From Methyloradius palustris (GTDB taxonomy: Bacteria > Pseudomonadota > Gammaproteobacteria > Burkholderiales > Methylophilaceae), in assembly GCF_019703875.1 (NCBI RefSeq), contig NZ_AP024110.1, positions 248,001-312,000 on the forward strand: a stretch of 64,000 nt of DNA. The letters are read 5' to 3'. Position 1 is the stretch's first letter; each line of letters begins with the position of its first letter. The notes beneath the pieces are model-generated. The model saw only the letters and a program-made list of their open reading frames with translations. It made no database searches and was not told the DNA's origin. The translations under genes and the position numbers were made by a program. Positions 47,679 through 56,805 of the stretch are shown in pieces.

Positions 47679-48112
47679 TGAAATTGAATTCTATTAAACC
47701 AGCCGAAGGTGCAAAGCACGCTAAGCGTCGCGTTGGCCGTGGTATTGGTTCAGGTTTGGGTAAGACTGCTGGCCGTGGTCATAAAGGTCAGAAGTCTCGC
47801 ACAGGTGGCTTCCACAAGGTTGGTTTTGAAGGCGGTCAAATGCCTTTGCAACGCCGTTTGCCTAAGCGTGGTTTCGTATCATTGACTAAAGCAGATACTG
47901 CACATGTACGTACTAGCGAGTTGTTGCAAGTGACATCAGATGTGATTGATTTGTTGGCGTTGAAAGAAGCGAAAGTAGTTCCAGCTTCTGCGAAGTCAGT
48001 AAAAGTATATTTGTCAGGTGATTTGACGCGTGCTGTCAGTGTTCAAGGCTTGTTACTAAGCAAGGGTGCACGTGCAGCGGTAGAAGCAGCTGGCGGCAAG
48101 ATCGTAGAGTAA
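47678..48112 (+). CDS. rplO: Ribosomal protein L15
   Basis: 144 residues: Gly/Arg-rich N-terminal extension (RRVGRGIGSGLGKTAGRGHK) and LQRRLPKRGF. Late-assembly 50S protein. 4 bp before secY, the usual order. Confidence 0.98.
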   Translation: MKLNSIKPAEGAKHAKRRVGRGIGSGLGKTAGRGHKGQKSRTGGFHKVGFEGGQMPLQRRLPKRGFVSLTKADTAHVRTSELLQVTSDVIDLLALKEAKVVPASAKSVKVYLSGDLTRAVSVQGLLLSKGARAAVEAAGGKIVE

Positions 48113-48116
48113 ACAG

Positions 48117-49439
48117 TTGGCTAACGATAGTATTTTTGGTGCATTTGGTAAGATGAGCGAGCTTAAAGGCCGCTTGTTATTTGTGTTAGGTGCTTTGGTA
48201 GTCTATCGCTTAGGCGCACATATTCCTGTGCCTGGCATAGACCCTGATATCTTGGCGAAGCTGTTCGAATCTAACAACAATGGCATTCTGGGTATGTTTA
48301 ACATGTTCTCAGGTGGTGCGTTGTCCCGATTCACAGTGTTTGCGCTAGGTATCATGCCCTACATTTCAGCCTCTATTATTATGCAGTTGCTGACAGTAGT
48401 TTCCCCGAAAATGGAACAGCTGAAAAAAGAAGGCGAAGCAGGCCGTCGCCAGATTACTAAGTACACACGCTATGGCACTGTATTTTTAGCTACTTTTCAA
48501 GCCTTAGGTATTGCGATTGCGCTAGAAGGTCAGGCTGGTCTGGTGATTGATCCAGGTTTGATGTTCCGTTTTACTGCTGTCATCACTTTGGTGAGCGGCA
48601 CAATGTTTTTGATGTGGTTGGGTGAGCAGATTACCGAACGTGGTATCGGTAACGGTATATCAATCATTATTTTTGCAGGTATCGTTGCAGGTTTGCCGCA
48701 TGCAGTATTTGGTACGCTTGAGTTAGCTAGAACAGGTGCTTTCTCAATTCCGTTAGTGCTGGGTTTATTTGTAGCAACAGTAGGTGTTGTGTACTTCGTG
48801 GTTTTTGTTGAACGTGGCCAACGTAAGATCACCGTGAATTATGCTAAGCGTCAAGTAGGTCGCAAAGTATTTGGTGGTCAAACTAGTCACTTGCCTTTGA
48901 AGCTGAATATGGCGGGTGTAATTCCTCCGATTTTTGCTTCAAGTATTATTTTGTTTCCAGCGACATTGGCTGGTTGGTTTGGCAGCAATGAACATATGAC
49001 ATGGTTGAAGGATATTGGGTCTACTTTATCTCCTGGTCAGCCGCTGTACATCATATTGTTTGCTACTGCGATTATATTCTTTTGCTTTTTTTACACTGCA
49101 TTAGTGTTTAACCCAAAAGAGACCGCAGACAATTTGAAGAAGAGTGGTGCATTTGTTCCTGGGATTCGTCCTGGTGAGCAAACAGCTAAGTACATAGATA
49201 AGATTACTGGTCGTTTGACCATGATAGGTGCGATTTACATTACGTTGGTTTGTTTATTGCCCGAGTTTTTGATTTTGAAGTTTAATGTGCCATTTTACTT
49301 TGGTGGTACTTCGTTGCTGATTATCGTGGTTGTGACCATGGATTTCATGACACAAGTGCAAGCCCACCTGATGTCTAGCCAGTATGAAGGCTTGTTGAAA
49401 AAAGCTAACTTTAAAGGTAGTGCGGTCAGCACACGTTGA
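48117..49439 (+). CDS. secY: Preprotein translocase subunit SecY
   Basis: 440 residues, ten membrane helices. Plug and pore segments: RLGAHIPVPGIDP near the start, GIMPYISASIIMQLL and the cytoplasmic loop KPKETADNLKKSGAFVPGIR-type (about 340-360). Forms the Sec channel with SecE (22294). TTG start at 48117, five bases after the rplO stop, implying coupled translation. Confidence 0.98.
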   Translation: MANDSIFGAFGKMSELKGRLLFVLGALVVYRLGAHIPVPGIDPDILAKLFESNNNGILGMFNMFSGGALSRFTVFALGIMPYISASIIMQLLTVVSPKMEQLKKEGEAGRRQITKYTRYGTVFLATFQALGIAIALEGQAGLVIDPGLMFRFTAVITLVSGTMFLMWLGEQITERGIGNGISIIIFAGIVAGLPHAVFGTLELARTGAFSIPLVLGLFVATVGVVYFVVFVERGQRKITVNYAKRQVGRKVFGGQTSHLPLKLNMAGVIPPIFASSIILFPATLAGWFGSNEHMTWLKDIGSTLSPGQPLYIILFATAIIFFCFFYTALVFNPKETADNLKKSGAFVPGIRPGEQTAKYIDKITGRLTMIGAIYITLVCLLPEFLILKFNVPFYFGGTSLLIIVVVTMDFMTQVQAHLMSSQYEGLLKKANFKGSAVSTR

Positions 49440-49450
49440 TCGGGTAAAGT

Positions 49451-49669
49451 ATGGCGAAAGAAGATTCAATAGAAATGCAGGGTGTAGTGTTGGAGAATTT
49501 ACCTAACGCTACATTTAGAGTGAAGCTGGAAAATGATTACGTTGTATTAGGTCATATCTCAGGAAAGATGCGTAAGAACTACATTCGTATCCTACCTGGT
49601 GACAAGGTCACAGTGGAAATGACCCCATATGATTTATCCCGTGCGCGTATTATATTCCGCGTGAAATAA
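49451..49669 (+). CDS. infA: Translation initiation factor IF-1
   Basis: 72 residues, a single OB fold: MAKEDSIEMQGVVLENLPNA and KMRKNYIRILPGDKVTVEM. Binds the 30S A site during initiation. Betaproteobacteria often carry infA between secY and rpmJ, as here. Confidence 0.98.
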   Translation: MAKEDSIEMQGVVLENLPNATFRVKLENDYVVLGHISGKMRKNYIRILPGDKVTVEMTPYDLSRARIIFRVK

Positions 49670-49711
49670 TAGTTTTTAAAGCTTAGCAATAAGCGGTTAA
49701 GAGGTGAAAAA

Positions 49712-49825
49712 ATGAGAGTTCGTGCATCTGTTAAGGCTTTATGCCGTCACTGTAAGGTTGTCCGCCGTCGTGGAGTGGTACGTATCATTTGTACAGACCC
49801 ACGCCATAAGCAACGCCAAGGTTAA
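49712..49825 (+). CDS. rpmJ: Ribosomal protein L36, zinc-binding form
   Basis: 37 residues (MRVRASVKALCRHCKVVRR, ending DPRHKQRQG). Zinc ligands C11, C14, C27 and H32 are all present, the C+ type. Short but unmistakable; GAGG at 49701 precedes the ATG. Between infA and the rpsM promoter. Confidence 0.97.
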   Translation: MRVRASVKALCRHCKVVRRRGVVRIICTDPRHKQRQG

Positions 49826-49872
49826 TTGGAATAAGCAAGAAGTTGTGAGTAGATAGTCAGTTCAAATGCTAA

Positions 49873-49901
49873 TTGTTAAAAACGGCATAAACTGTTAAAA
49901 T
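49873..49901 (+). promoter_or_regulatory. Predicted alpha-operon promoter upstream of rpsM
   Basis: TTGTTA (49873-49878), 17 bases, TAAAAT (49896-49901), in the 147-bp AT-rich gap between rpmJ and rpsM. A run of TTTTGGGCTTTTTTGG follows. Confidence 0.5.
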
Positions 49902-49972
49902 TTTGGGCTTTTTTGGCGATTTGATTAAGCCATTTAATTCAAATCATTGCGCCATCATTTTGGAGTAAATAC

Positions 49973-50335
49973 ATGGCTCGTATAGCTGGGGTAAATATCC
50001 CCAATCATAAACATACTGAAATCGCATTAACATCTATCTATGGTGTTGGTCGTAACACAGCTAAACAAATCTGTTTGGCAGCTGGCGTGTTATCAACCAC
50101 CAAGATCAAAGATCTGAATGATGCTGAAGTTGAAAAGTTACGTGACGAAATCGCTAAGTTAAAAGTTGAAGGTGACTTGCGTCGTGAAGTAACCATGAAT
50201 ATCAAGCGTTTGATGGATTTGGGTTGCTATCGTGGCGTGCGTCATCGTCGCGGTTTGCCAGTTCGTGGTCAACGTACCAAAACCAATGCGAGAACTCGCA
50301 AAGGCCCAATCAAGCCAATTAAGTCGTCTAAGTAA
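49973..50335 (+). CDS. rpsM: Ribosomal protein S13
   Basis: 120 residues: ARIAGVNIPNHKHTEIALTS, a helix-hairpin-helix (YGVGRNTAKQI) and the C-terminal RHRRGLPVRGQRTKTNARTR. Contacts P-site tRNA and bridges to L5. TTGGAG at 49960. Confidence 0.98.
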   Translation: MARIAGVNIPNHKHTEIALTSIYGVGRNTAKQICLAAGVLSTTKIKDLNDAEVEKLRDEIAKLKVEGDLRREVTMNIKRLMDLGCYRGVRHRRGLPVRGQRTKTNARTRKGPIKPIKSSK

Positions 50336-50361
50336 TACATCCTAGTTAAGGAATAAGTAAC

Positions 50362-50751
50362 ATGGCTAAAGCTAACGTCCGCGTACGTAAAAAAGTTAAA
50401 AAGAATATTGCCGAGGGCATCGCCCACGTACATGCTTCATTTAACAACACAATTATTACTATTACTGATCGTCAGGGTAATGCGCTTTCATGGGCAACTT
50501 CTGGCGGTGCTGGTTTCAAAGGTTCACGTAAAAGTACACCATTTGCAGCTCAAGTTGCTGCAGAGGCTGCAGGTAAAGCCGCTCAAGAATGTGGTGTTAA
50601 GAATCTTGAAGTTCGCATCAAAGGTCCAGGCCCAGGTCGTGAGTCAGCCGTTCGTGCACTTAATGCGCTAGGTTTAAAAATTACCAGTATTTCTGATGTG
50701 ACGCCCGTGCCACATAACGGTTGCCGTCCACCTAAAAAGCGTCGTATCTAA
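50362..50751 (+). CDS. rpsK: Ribosomal protein S11
   Basis: 129 residues: GIAHVHASFNNTIITITDRQ, WATSGGAGFKGSRKSTPFAA and the C-terminal TPVPHNGCRPPKKRRI. Part of the 30S platform. The next gene is rpoA, not rpsD as in the usual alpha operon. Confidence 0.98.
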   Translation: MAKANVRVRKKVKKNIAEGIAHVHASFNNTIITITDRQGNALSWATSGGAGFKGSRKSTPFAAQVAAEAAGKAAQECGVKNLEVRIKGPGPGRESAVRALNALGLKITSISDVTPVPHNGCRPPKKRRI

Positions 50752-50810
50752 TCACTTTACGTGTTTAGTAACGAACAATTTTAAGCAATCAGATCACACA
50801 AGGATAGGCT

Positions 50811-51794
50811 ATGCAAAACAGTCCGACCGAATATTTAAAGCCACGTGTAGTGGATGTTGAAGTTATTTCACCAGTAAGAGCGCGTGTAACTCTAGAGCCT
50901 ATGGAGCGCGGTTTTGGCTATACATTAGGTAATGCGTTGCGCCGCGTATTGTTATCTTCAATTCCTGGCTTTGCAATTACTGAAGTGAAGATTGATGGTG
51001 TTGTGCATGAATACTCAACGATTGATGGGGTTCAAGAAGATGTGGTTGATATTCTACTGAATCTAAAAGGCGTTGCACTTAAACTGAACAGCAAAAGTGA
51101 AACCACTTTGATTCTGAATAAGTCTGTTGAAGGTGTTGTAACCGCTGCTGACTTTGAAACGGGTCACGATGCTGAAATTGCTAACCCGAATCATGTGATT
51201 GCTCACCTGACCAAGGGTGGTAAGCTGAATCTTGAAGTTAAAGTGCAAATGGGTCGTGGCTACCAGCCAGTTCCAGCACGTTTAAAGTCTGATGAAGACC
51301 GTGTACTGGGCTTCATTCAGGTGGATGCTTCTTTCAGCCCAATCAGCAAGGTAAGTTACCACGTTGAGAGTGCACGCGTTGAGCAACGTACCGACTTAGA
51401 CAAGCTTGTAATGGATGTTGAGACCAACGGTGTTGTTGAACCTGAACAAGCGATTCGTGATGCAGCTCGTATCTTGATGGGTCAATTAGCTGTTTTCGCT
51501 GATCTTGAAGGTGCACCTACAGAAATCGAAGTAAAGAATGCACCACAGGTTGATCCTATCCTGTTGCGTCCAGTTGATGATCTTGAATTGACTGTGCGTT
51601 CTGCAAACTGCCTGAAAGCTGAAAACATCTACTACATTGGTGATTTGATCCAACGTGGTGAGAATGAGTTGTTAAAAGCGCCGAATCTTGGCCGTAAATC
51701 TCTGAACGAGATTAAAGATGTATTGGCTTCAAAAGGTCTTACATTGGGCATGAAGCTGGAAAACTGGCCACCAGTTGGTCTTGAGAAGATTTAA
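50811..51794 (+). CDS. rpoA: RNA polymerase alpha subunit
   Basis: 327 residues. N-terminal assembly domain (LEPMERGFGYTLGNALRRVLLSS), a linker near 235-250 and the C-terminal domain with LTVRSANCLKAENI and NLGRKSLNEIKD, which binds UP elements and activators. 59 bp after rpsK; the spacer has no coding potential for S4. AAGGA at 50800. Confidence 0.98.
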   Translation: MQNSPTEYLKPRVVDVEVISPVRARVTLEPMERGFGYTLGNALRRVLLSSIPGFAITEVKIDGVVHEYSTIDGVQEDVVDILLNLKGVALKLNSKSETTLILNKSVEGVVTAADFETGHDAEIANPNHVIAHLTKGGKLNLEVKVQMGRGYQPVPARLKSDEDRVLGFIQVDASFSPISKVSYHVESARVEQRTDLDKLVMDVETNGVVEPEQAIRDAARILMGQLAVFADLEGAPTEIEVKNAPQVDPILLRPVDDLELTVRSANCLKAENIYYIGDLIQRGENELLKAPNLGRKSLNEIKDVLASKGLTLGMKLENWPPVGLEKI

Positions 51795-51837
51795 AGAAAA
51801 ACCTAAAAGTATATTAGCAAAGGTGTGAGGTATCACT

Positions 51838-52227
51838 ATGCGTCATCGTAACAGTAATCGAAAATTAAACCGCACAAGCAGCCATCGTCAAGCGATGTTC
51901 CGCAATATGGCGACTTCACTATTGCGTCATGAAATCATTAAGACGACATTGCCTAAGGCAAAAGAGTTGCGTCGTGTTGCTGAGCCTTTAATTACGCTTG
52001 GTAAAACACCTACTCTCGCTAATCGTCGTTTAGCTTTTGCGCGTCTTCGTGACCGTGATATTGTTGGTAAGTTATTTGCTGAATTGGGCCCTCGTTATCA
52101 AACACGCAATGGTGGTTATTTGCGTATTCTGAAATGCGGTTTCCGTTTAGGCGATAATGCACCAATGGCGTTGATTGAATTGGTTGATCGCCCTGATTTA
52201 ACTGCAGAACCAGTAGTTGCTGAATAA
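51838..52227 (+). CDS. rplQ: Ribosomal protein L17
   Basis: 129 residues: MRHRNSNRKLNRTSSHRQAM and LRHEIIKTTLPKAKELRRV. Lies at the tunnel exit. Final gene of the ribosomal super-cluster, ended by a perfect terminator. Confidence 0.98.
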   Translation: MRHRNSNRKLNRTSSHRQAMFRNMATSLLRHEIIKTTLPKAKELRRVAEPLITLGKTPTLANRRLAFARLRDRDIVGKLFAELGPRYQTRNGGYLRILKCGFRLGDNAPMALIELVDRPDLTAEPVVAE

Positions 52228-52238
52228 GTATTAATTTA

Positions 52239-52271
52239 ATGAAAAAGCCGGCTATATGCCGGCTTTTTCAT
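52239..52271. terminator. Bidirectional terminator after rplQ
   Basis: ATGAAAAAGCCGGC (52239-52252) and GCCGGCTTTTTCAT (52258-52271) form a perfect 14-bp stem with loop TATAT. It serves rplQ (+) and the convergent glutaredoxin-like gene (-). Confidence 0.92.
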
Positions 52272-52292
52272 TGGTAAGAAAATATGAACAGA

Positions 52293-52532
52293 TCAGTTTT
52301 CTTTTAACCACACTCTTAAATCGTTTTCGTTAAATGGCCACGATAGCTCTGATTTATCGGTATTGATAAGTACTGGTATTCTGATGCCATAGGCTTCAAC
52401 AAGAGATTCATCGTCTGCAATATCAACTAGCTGAAGAGTGATTGGGTACTCATCTTCTAATCTGCCAAGTAAGGCTTCTGCTTCTTCACAAAGATGACAG
52501 CCTGATGTTCCATACAATATAAGGTTAATCAT
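52293..52532 (-). CDS. Glutaredoxin-like thioredoxin-fold protein
   Basis: 79 residues. N-terminal LYGTSGCHLCEEAEALL carries a CxxC dithiol (C13, C16), followed by the cis-Pro strand GIRIPVLIN. It fits the short glutaredoxin-like family (DUF836 type) of unknown partner. Start ATG at 52532. It faces rplQ across a shared terminator and is divergent from mgtE. Confidence 0.85.
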   Translation of the reverse strand: MINLILYGTSGCHLCEEAEALLGRLEDEYPITLQLVDIADDESLVEAYGIRIPVLINTDKSELSWPFNENDLRVWLKEN

Positions 52533-52568
52533 GAAGTTTGCTAATTCGTTTATTTCTCAATTCTAGTA

Positions 52569-52596
52569 TTGCAACAATATTAAGGTTTTCTATACT
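52569..52596 (+). promoter_or_regulatory. Predicted promoter of mgtE
   Basis: TTGCAA (52569-52574), 16 bases, TATACT (52591-52596), in the 191-bp gap between the divergent glutaredoxin-like gene and mgtE. No magnesium riboswitch fold was recognised in the roughly 120-base leader. Confidence 0.5.
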
Positions 52597-52723
52597 GCCA
52601 AAAACGGCCATAATATGAGGCTGTAGCTACACCATATTGGCTAGCACTCCAAAGCCATGCAAATCAAATTCAGAGGTTATTATTTGCTTATTGTAAGCCA
52701 GACTGTTTCAGCGAGCCTAATAA

Positions 52724-54208
52724 ATGACCACTGACCACAAAAAAACTATAGCCAAGGACGATATTTCCGAAGAGTCTGCTTTTCAAGAGGCAAAGGAAAG
52801 TCTTCAGGAAAGTTTGCAGCAGGTCATCACGCTGCTTAATAAGCATAAGCTCGTCGAGAATCTGGTACATAAACAGGATATGGCTAAACACCAGCTTGTA
52901 GAAACGCTGGTACACAAGCAAAACCTAGTCGAGCTGCAGAAGAAGCTCGATGCACTTCACCCCGCAGACGTTGCCTATATTCTTGAGGCGCTGCCACTAG
53001 AGCAACGCTTGGATGTATGGGAACTGGTAAAGGCAGAACGCGATGGTGAGATTCTGCTGGAAGTATCTGATGCCGTTCGGCAAACCCTTATTGCCGACAT
53101 GGATAGTGAAGAGTTGCTGGCAGCAGCAGAGCAGCTCGATACGGACGAACTGGCTGACTTAGCACCAGATCTACCAAAAGATGTTTTGCAAGACTTGCTG
53201 GAAAGTCTTGATATCCAGAATCGTGAACGTCTGCAATCGGCTCTTGGTTATGATGAAGATGATGTTGGCGCATTGATGGATTTTGATATTGTCACCATCC
53301 GCGAAGATATTACTCTTGAAGTTGCGCTACGCTATCTACGCCGTATAGGCAGCCTCCCTGACCATACTGATAAGTTGTTCGTCGTTGATCGTAACAATAT
53401 TCTACTTGGAGTTTTGCCACTTAAACGTATGGTGGTGAATGATCTTGACGCAGAAGTATTGGACATCATGGCTGAAGACACGGTGACCTTTCATCCTGAT
53501 GATAAAGCAGACGAAGCAGCCAAGGCATTTGAGCGTTATGACTTGGTAACCGCGCCAGTTGTTGATGAAAATAATAAACTGGTTGGTCGCTTAACCGTTG
53601 ATACGGTCATGGACTTTATTCGTGATGAAGCGGAAAGCGACATGCTCTCTATGGCAGGTTTGCGTGAAGAAGAGGATTTATTCTCTTCAGTGTGGAAGTC
53701 TGTGCAAAACCGTTGGACCTGGCTGGCAGTGAATCTTGTGACTGCATTTGTAGCATCTCGCGTTATTGGCTTGTTTGAGGGCTCTATTGAAAAAATCGTG
53801 GCATTGGCAGCTTTAATGCCAATTGTGGCTGGCATAGGCGGTAACTCTGGCAATCAAACAACCACCATGATTGTGCGCGGTTTAGCCCTCGGCCAGATCG
53901 CCTCACACAACATGAAATCGTTACTTATTAAAGAATTAGGCGTCGCCTTGCTGAATGGCATCATATGGGGTGGCGTATTGGGTATTGCCTCATATCTGCT
54001 CTACAAGAATGTAACACTTGGTTTAGTGATGACAAGTGCAATGACCCTTAATCTATTGCTTGCAGCCATTATGGGTGTATTGATTCCGTTAGTGATGACT
54101 AAGGCTGGTCGCGACCCCGCCGTAGGCTCCAGCGTGCTCATTACCGCTATGACAGATAGCGGTGGGTTTTTTATTTTTCTAGGCCTAGCGACTATTTTTC
54201 TAGTATGA
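52724..54208 (+). CDS. mgtE: Magnesium transporter MgtE
   Basis: 494 residues. Order: a 60-residue N-terminal extension with an internal 15-residue repeat (LVENLVHKQ / LVETLVHKQ), the MgtE N domain (LHPADVAYILEALP onwards), a CBS pair (about 195-320), a connecting helix and five membrane helices (about 335-494) with GNQTTTMIVRG. The cytoplasmic domains gate the channel in response to magnesium. No known paralogue nearby; the MscS gene follows by 11 bp and may be cotranscribed. Confidence 0.94.
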   Translation: MTTDHKKTIAKDDISEESAFQEAKESLQESLQQVITLLNKHKLVENLVHKQDMAKHQLVETLVHKQNLVELQKKLDALHPADVAYILEALPLEQRLDVWELVKAERDGEILLEVSDAVRQTLIADMDSEELLAAAEQLDTDELADLAPDLPKDVLQDLLESLDIQNRERLQSALGYDEDDVGALMDFDIVTIREDITLEVALRYLRRIGSLPDHTDKLFVVDRNNILLGVLPLKRMVVNDLDAEVLDIMAEDTVTFHPDDKADEAAKAFERYDLVTAPVVDENNKLVGRLTVDTVMDFIRDEAESDMLSMAGLREEEDLFSSVWKSVQNRWTWLAVNLVTAFVASRVIGLFEGSIEKIVALAALMPIVAGIGGNSGNQTTTMIVRGLALGQIASHNMKSLLIKELGVALLNGIIWGGVLGIASYLLYKNVTLGLVMTSAMTLNLLLAAIMGVLIPLVMTKAGRDPAVGSSVLITAMTDSGGFFIFLGLATIFLV

Positions 54209-54219
54209 GTAATGACTAA

Positions 54220-55512
54220 ATGAATGAAGAAATAAGCCTGCTGATGCAGGATTTGTTCACCGATACCGCGAGCCCGGTCATTTTGTGGCAGCTTGGTGTG
54301 ATTGTGGTGGCATTAGGCCTTGCGTGGTCAATAAATGGCCTGTTGAAAAATTACATCATGCAGCATGCGCCTGAGACATGGAAAGTCGGGATAGGCGGTA
54401 TCAAGCGCGTGCTCTTCCCTTTGAGTTCACTCCTGATTGTGTACGCAGGCCAACTAGCGCTTAAGCAATGGCAGCATGTAAGCATGCTCAAGCTTGCTGC
54501 AACGCTCTTAATCGCGATGGCGGTCATCAGGCTTGTTGTGTATGCATTACGTTATATTTTCGCACCTGGCGGCTGGGTAAGGGCGCTTGAGAGTGTAATA
54601 GCTAGTGTTGTATGGTTAATATTGGCTTTACATCTCACGGGCTTGTTACCTGATTTATTGCAAACCTTGGAAGATGTCAATTTCAAAGTAGGTAAAACCA
54701 ATGCCAATCTTTTGATTGTGCTGCAAGGCGCATTCACGATCATCATCACCTTGTTTATTGCCTTGTGGCTCAGTCGTTTGTTAGAAAACAGGCTGATGCA
54801 GGCGCAGCAAATAAATATGAATATGCGCGTGGTGCTGACAAAGCTACTGCGGATATTACTTTCATTGATCGCTGTATTGGTTGGCCTGTCAGCGGTAGGC
54901 TTGGATATCACTTTGCTCTCGGTTTTTGGCGGTGCTATCGGTATAGGCTTGGGCTTTGGCTTGCAGAAGATTACGAGTAACTATGTCAGTGGTTTTATTA
55001 TCCTGATGGATAAGTCCATGCAGATTGGTGATGTGGTGACTATCGAAACTCACTACGGTATCGTCGGCGATTTACGTTCACGCTATTTGGTGCTTAATAA
55101 GCTAGATGGTACACAGGTGATTATCCCTAATGAGACATTGATCACTAGCATGGTCATTAACCACTCATTAACAGACAGAAAATCGCGCGTGCAGCTACCA
55201 ATACAAATTAGCTACGATAGTGACCTGGAAAAAGCCATGAATATCATGCGAGATATCGCGGTGAAACATCCGCGGGTGATACAAGACCCAGCGCCATCCG
55301 CCTATATATTAGCGTTTGGTGAAAGTGGCATAGACCTCAATCTGAATTGCTGGATTATTGATCCAGAAGAAGGCTCATCCAATTTGAAATCAGCGATTTA
55401 TCTAGAGATATGGCGTGCATTCCAAGCGAGTGGTATTGTTATTCCTTACCCGCAACGTGAAGTACGTGTGCTGGGTGAGGTAGCGATGAATAACAAGAAT
55501 AGTGCTACTTAA
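54220..55512 (+). CDS. Mechanosensitive ion channel, MscS family
   Basis: 430 residues. Several N-terminal membrane helices, then the MscS core: pore helix and beta domain with GIGLGFGLQKITSNYVSGF, MDKSMQIGDVV and the conserved NETLITSMVINHSL. Longer than minimal MscS (286), so closer to YbdG/YnaI-like members with extra helices. Family role: release of solutes on hypo-osmotic shock. 11 bp after mgtE. Confidence 0.93.
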   Translation: MNEEISLLMQDLFTDTASPVILWQLGVIVVALGLAWSINGLLKNYIMQHAPETWKVGIGGIKRVLFPLSSLLIVYAGQLALKQWQHVSMLKLAATLLIAMAVIRLVVYALRYIFAPGGWVRALESVIASVVWLILALHLTGLLPDLLQTLEDVNFKVGKTNANLLIVLQGAFTIIITLFIALWLSRLLENRLMQAQQINMNMRVVLTKLLRILLSLIAVLVGLSAVGLDITLLSVFGGAIGIGLGFGLQKITSNYVSGFIILMDKSMQIGDVVTIETHYGIVGDLRSRYLVLNKLDGTQVIIPNETLITSMVINHSLTDRKSRVQLPIQISYDSDLEKAMNIMRDIAVKHPRVIQDPAPSAYILAFGESGIDLNLNCWIIDPEEGSSNLKSAIYLEIWRAFQASGIVIPYPQREVRVLGEVAMNNKNSAT

Positions 55513-55538
55513 TTTAAGTTAAAAGTGGGGAATACGAA

Positions 55539-56729
55539 ATGAATAATAATCTGTGGTTAATTGATTTACCTTGGTGGGGATACATTGTCGTTGCGCTGGC
55601 GTTCACGCATATCACGATAGCGGCTGTCACTATTTACCTGCACCGTTGCCAGGCACATCGTGCATTAGAATTACACCCTATTGTTAGCCATTTTTTCAGG
55701 TTCTGGCTGTGGATGAGCTCGGGAATGGTGACTAAGGAATGGGCAGCTATCCACCGTAAGCACCATGCAAAATGCGAGACTGAAGATGATCCGCATAGTC
55801 CACAAGTGCTAGGCATTCAAAAGGTTTTGCGCGAGGGAGCGGAGCTTTATCGTGCTGAAGCCAAAAACCTGGAAACTTTGGAGAAATATGGTTCAGGCAC
55901 CCCTGATGACTGGATGGAGCGTAATGTTTATACCAAGCATAGTGGTGTTGGTTTACGCATGATGTTGATCATCAATGTTGTATTGTTTGGCCCACTAGGC
56001 TTGACCATCTGGGCTGTACAAATGGCCTGGATACCTATTACTGCTGCTGGTGTGATCAACGGTATTGGCCATTATTGGGGTTATCGTAATTTTGCAGCAG
56101 ATGATGCAAGTACCAATATTATTCCTTGGGGAATTCTGATCGGTGGCGAAGAGTTGCATAATAACCACCACTCCTATGCAAGCTCTGCCAAGCTATCAAG
56201 CAAATGGTATGAGTTCGATATCGGCTGGATGTATATTCGCCTCATGCAAATGGTCAGTCTTGCTAAAGTGAAAAAGATCGCACCGAAAGTACATTTCGAC
56301 TGGGCGAAAACGCGTTGTGATCTTGATACTTTACAAGCTGTGATTACCCACCGATTTGACGTGATGGGTAAATATGGCGCTATGCTGAAAACTGCATACA
56401 AACAGGAGTTAGATAAAATCCATCATGCTTATGAGCAGCGTAGCCATGAGCGAGTGTCAATTGAGCGTATCAAGCATTGGTTGCATCTGGATGCGATTCA
56501 CCTGCAAGATAAAGAAAAGCAGGAGTTACATAATGCCTTGCAGCATACGCATCAACTGCAAAAAATCTATGATTTGAAACAAGAGTTGATGGCAATCTGG
56601 TCGCGCTCAACAGTCACGCAAGAGCAGCTATTAAAGAGCCTTGAAGACTGGTGCCACCGTGCTGAGGCATCAGGTATTGAGGCGCTTGAAGAGTTCTCGC
56701 GTCGCCTGCGTTGCTACAAAATGGCATAA
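55539..56729 (+). CDS. Fatty acid desaturase (acyl-CoA/acyl-lipid delta-9 type)
   Basis: 396 residues with the three histidine boxes of membrane di-iron desaturases: HRCQAH (35-40), HRKHH (72-76) and HNNHH (207-211). Membrane helices near 13-33, 145-180. About 150 C-terminal residues are helical and charged, an extension common in proteobacterial DesC-type proteins. It probably adds a double bond to saturated acyl chains in the inner membrane; electron donor not encoded nearby. 26 bp after the MscS gene. Confidence 0.9.
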   Translation: MNNNLWLIDLPWWGYIVVALAFTHITIAAVTIYLHRCQAHRALELHPIVSHFFRFWLWMSSGMVTKEWAAIHRKHHAKCETEDDPHSPQVLGIQKVLREGAELYRAEAKNLETLEKYGSGTPDDWMERNVYTKHSGVGLRMMLIINVVLFGPLGLTIWAVQMAWIPITAAGVINGIGHYWGYRNFAADDASTNIIPWGILIGGEELHNNHHSYASSAKLSSKWYEFDIGWMYIRLMQMVSLAKVKKIAPKVHFDWAKTRCDLDTLQAVITHRFDVMGKYGAMLKTAYKQELDKIHHAYEQRSHERVSIERIKHWLHLDAIHLQDKEKQELHNALQHTHQLQKIYDLKQELMAIWSRSTVTQEQLLKSLEDWCHRAEASGIEALEEFSRRLRCYKMA

Positions 56730-56751
56730 CCAGCACAGATTAGATAATTAA

Positions 56752-56792
56752 CAGCAATAAAAAAGCCCGCATCGCGGGCTTTTTTATTGCTG
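56752..56792. terminator. Bidirectional terminator between desaturase gene and rpmG
   Basis: A perfect 19-bp inverted repeat: left arm 56752-56770 with AAAAAAGCCCGC, loop ATC, right arm 56774-56792 with GCGGGCTTTTTT. Poly-T in both directions suits the convergent genes. Confidence 0.93.
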
Positions 56793-56805
56793 AATAAGCA
56801 AAAGC

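Noticed and set aside
52533..52723. Possible magnesium riboswitch before mgtE
   Set aside because: No stem set resembling the ykoK (M-box) or mgtA leaders could be made out by eye.
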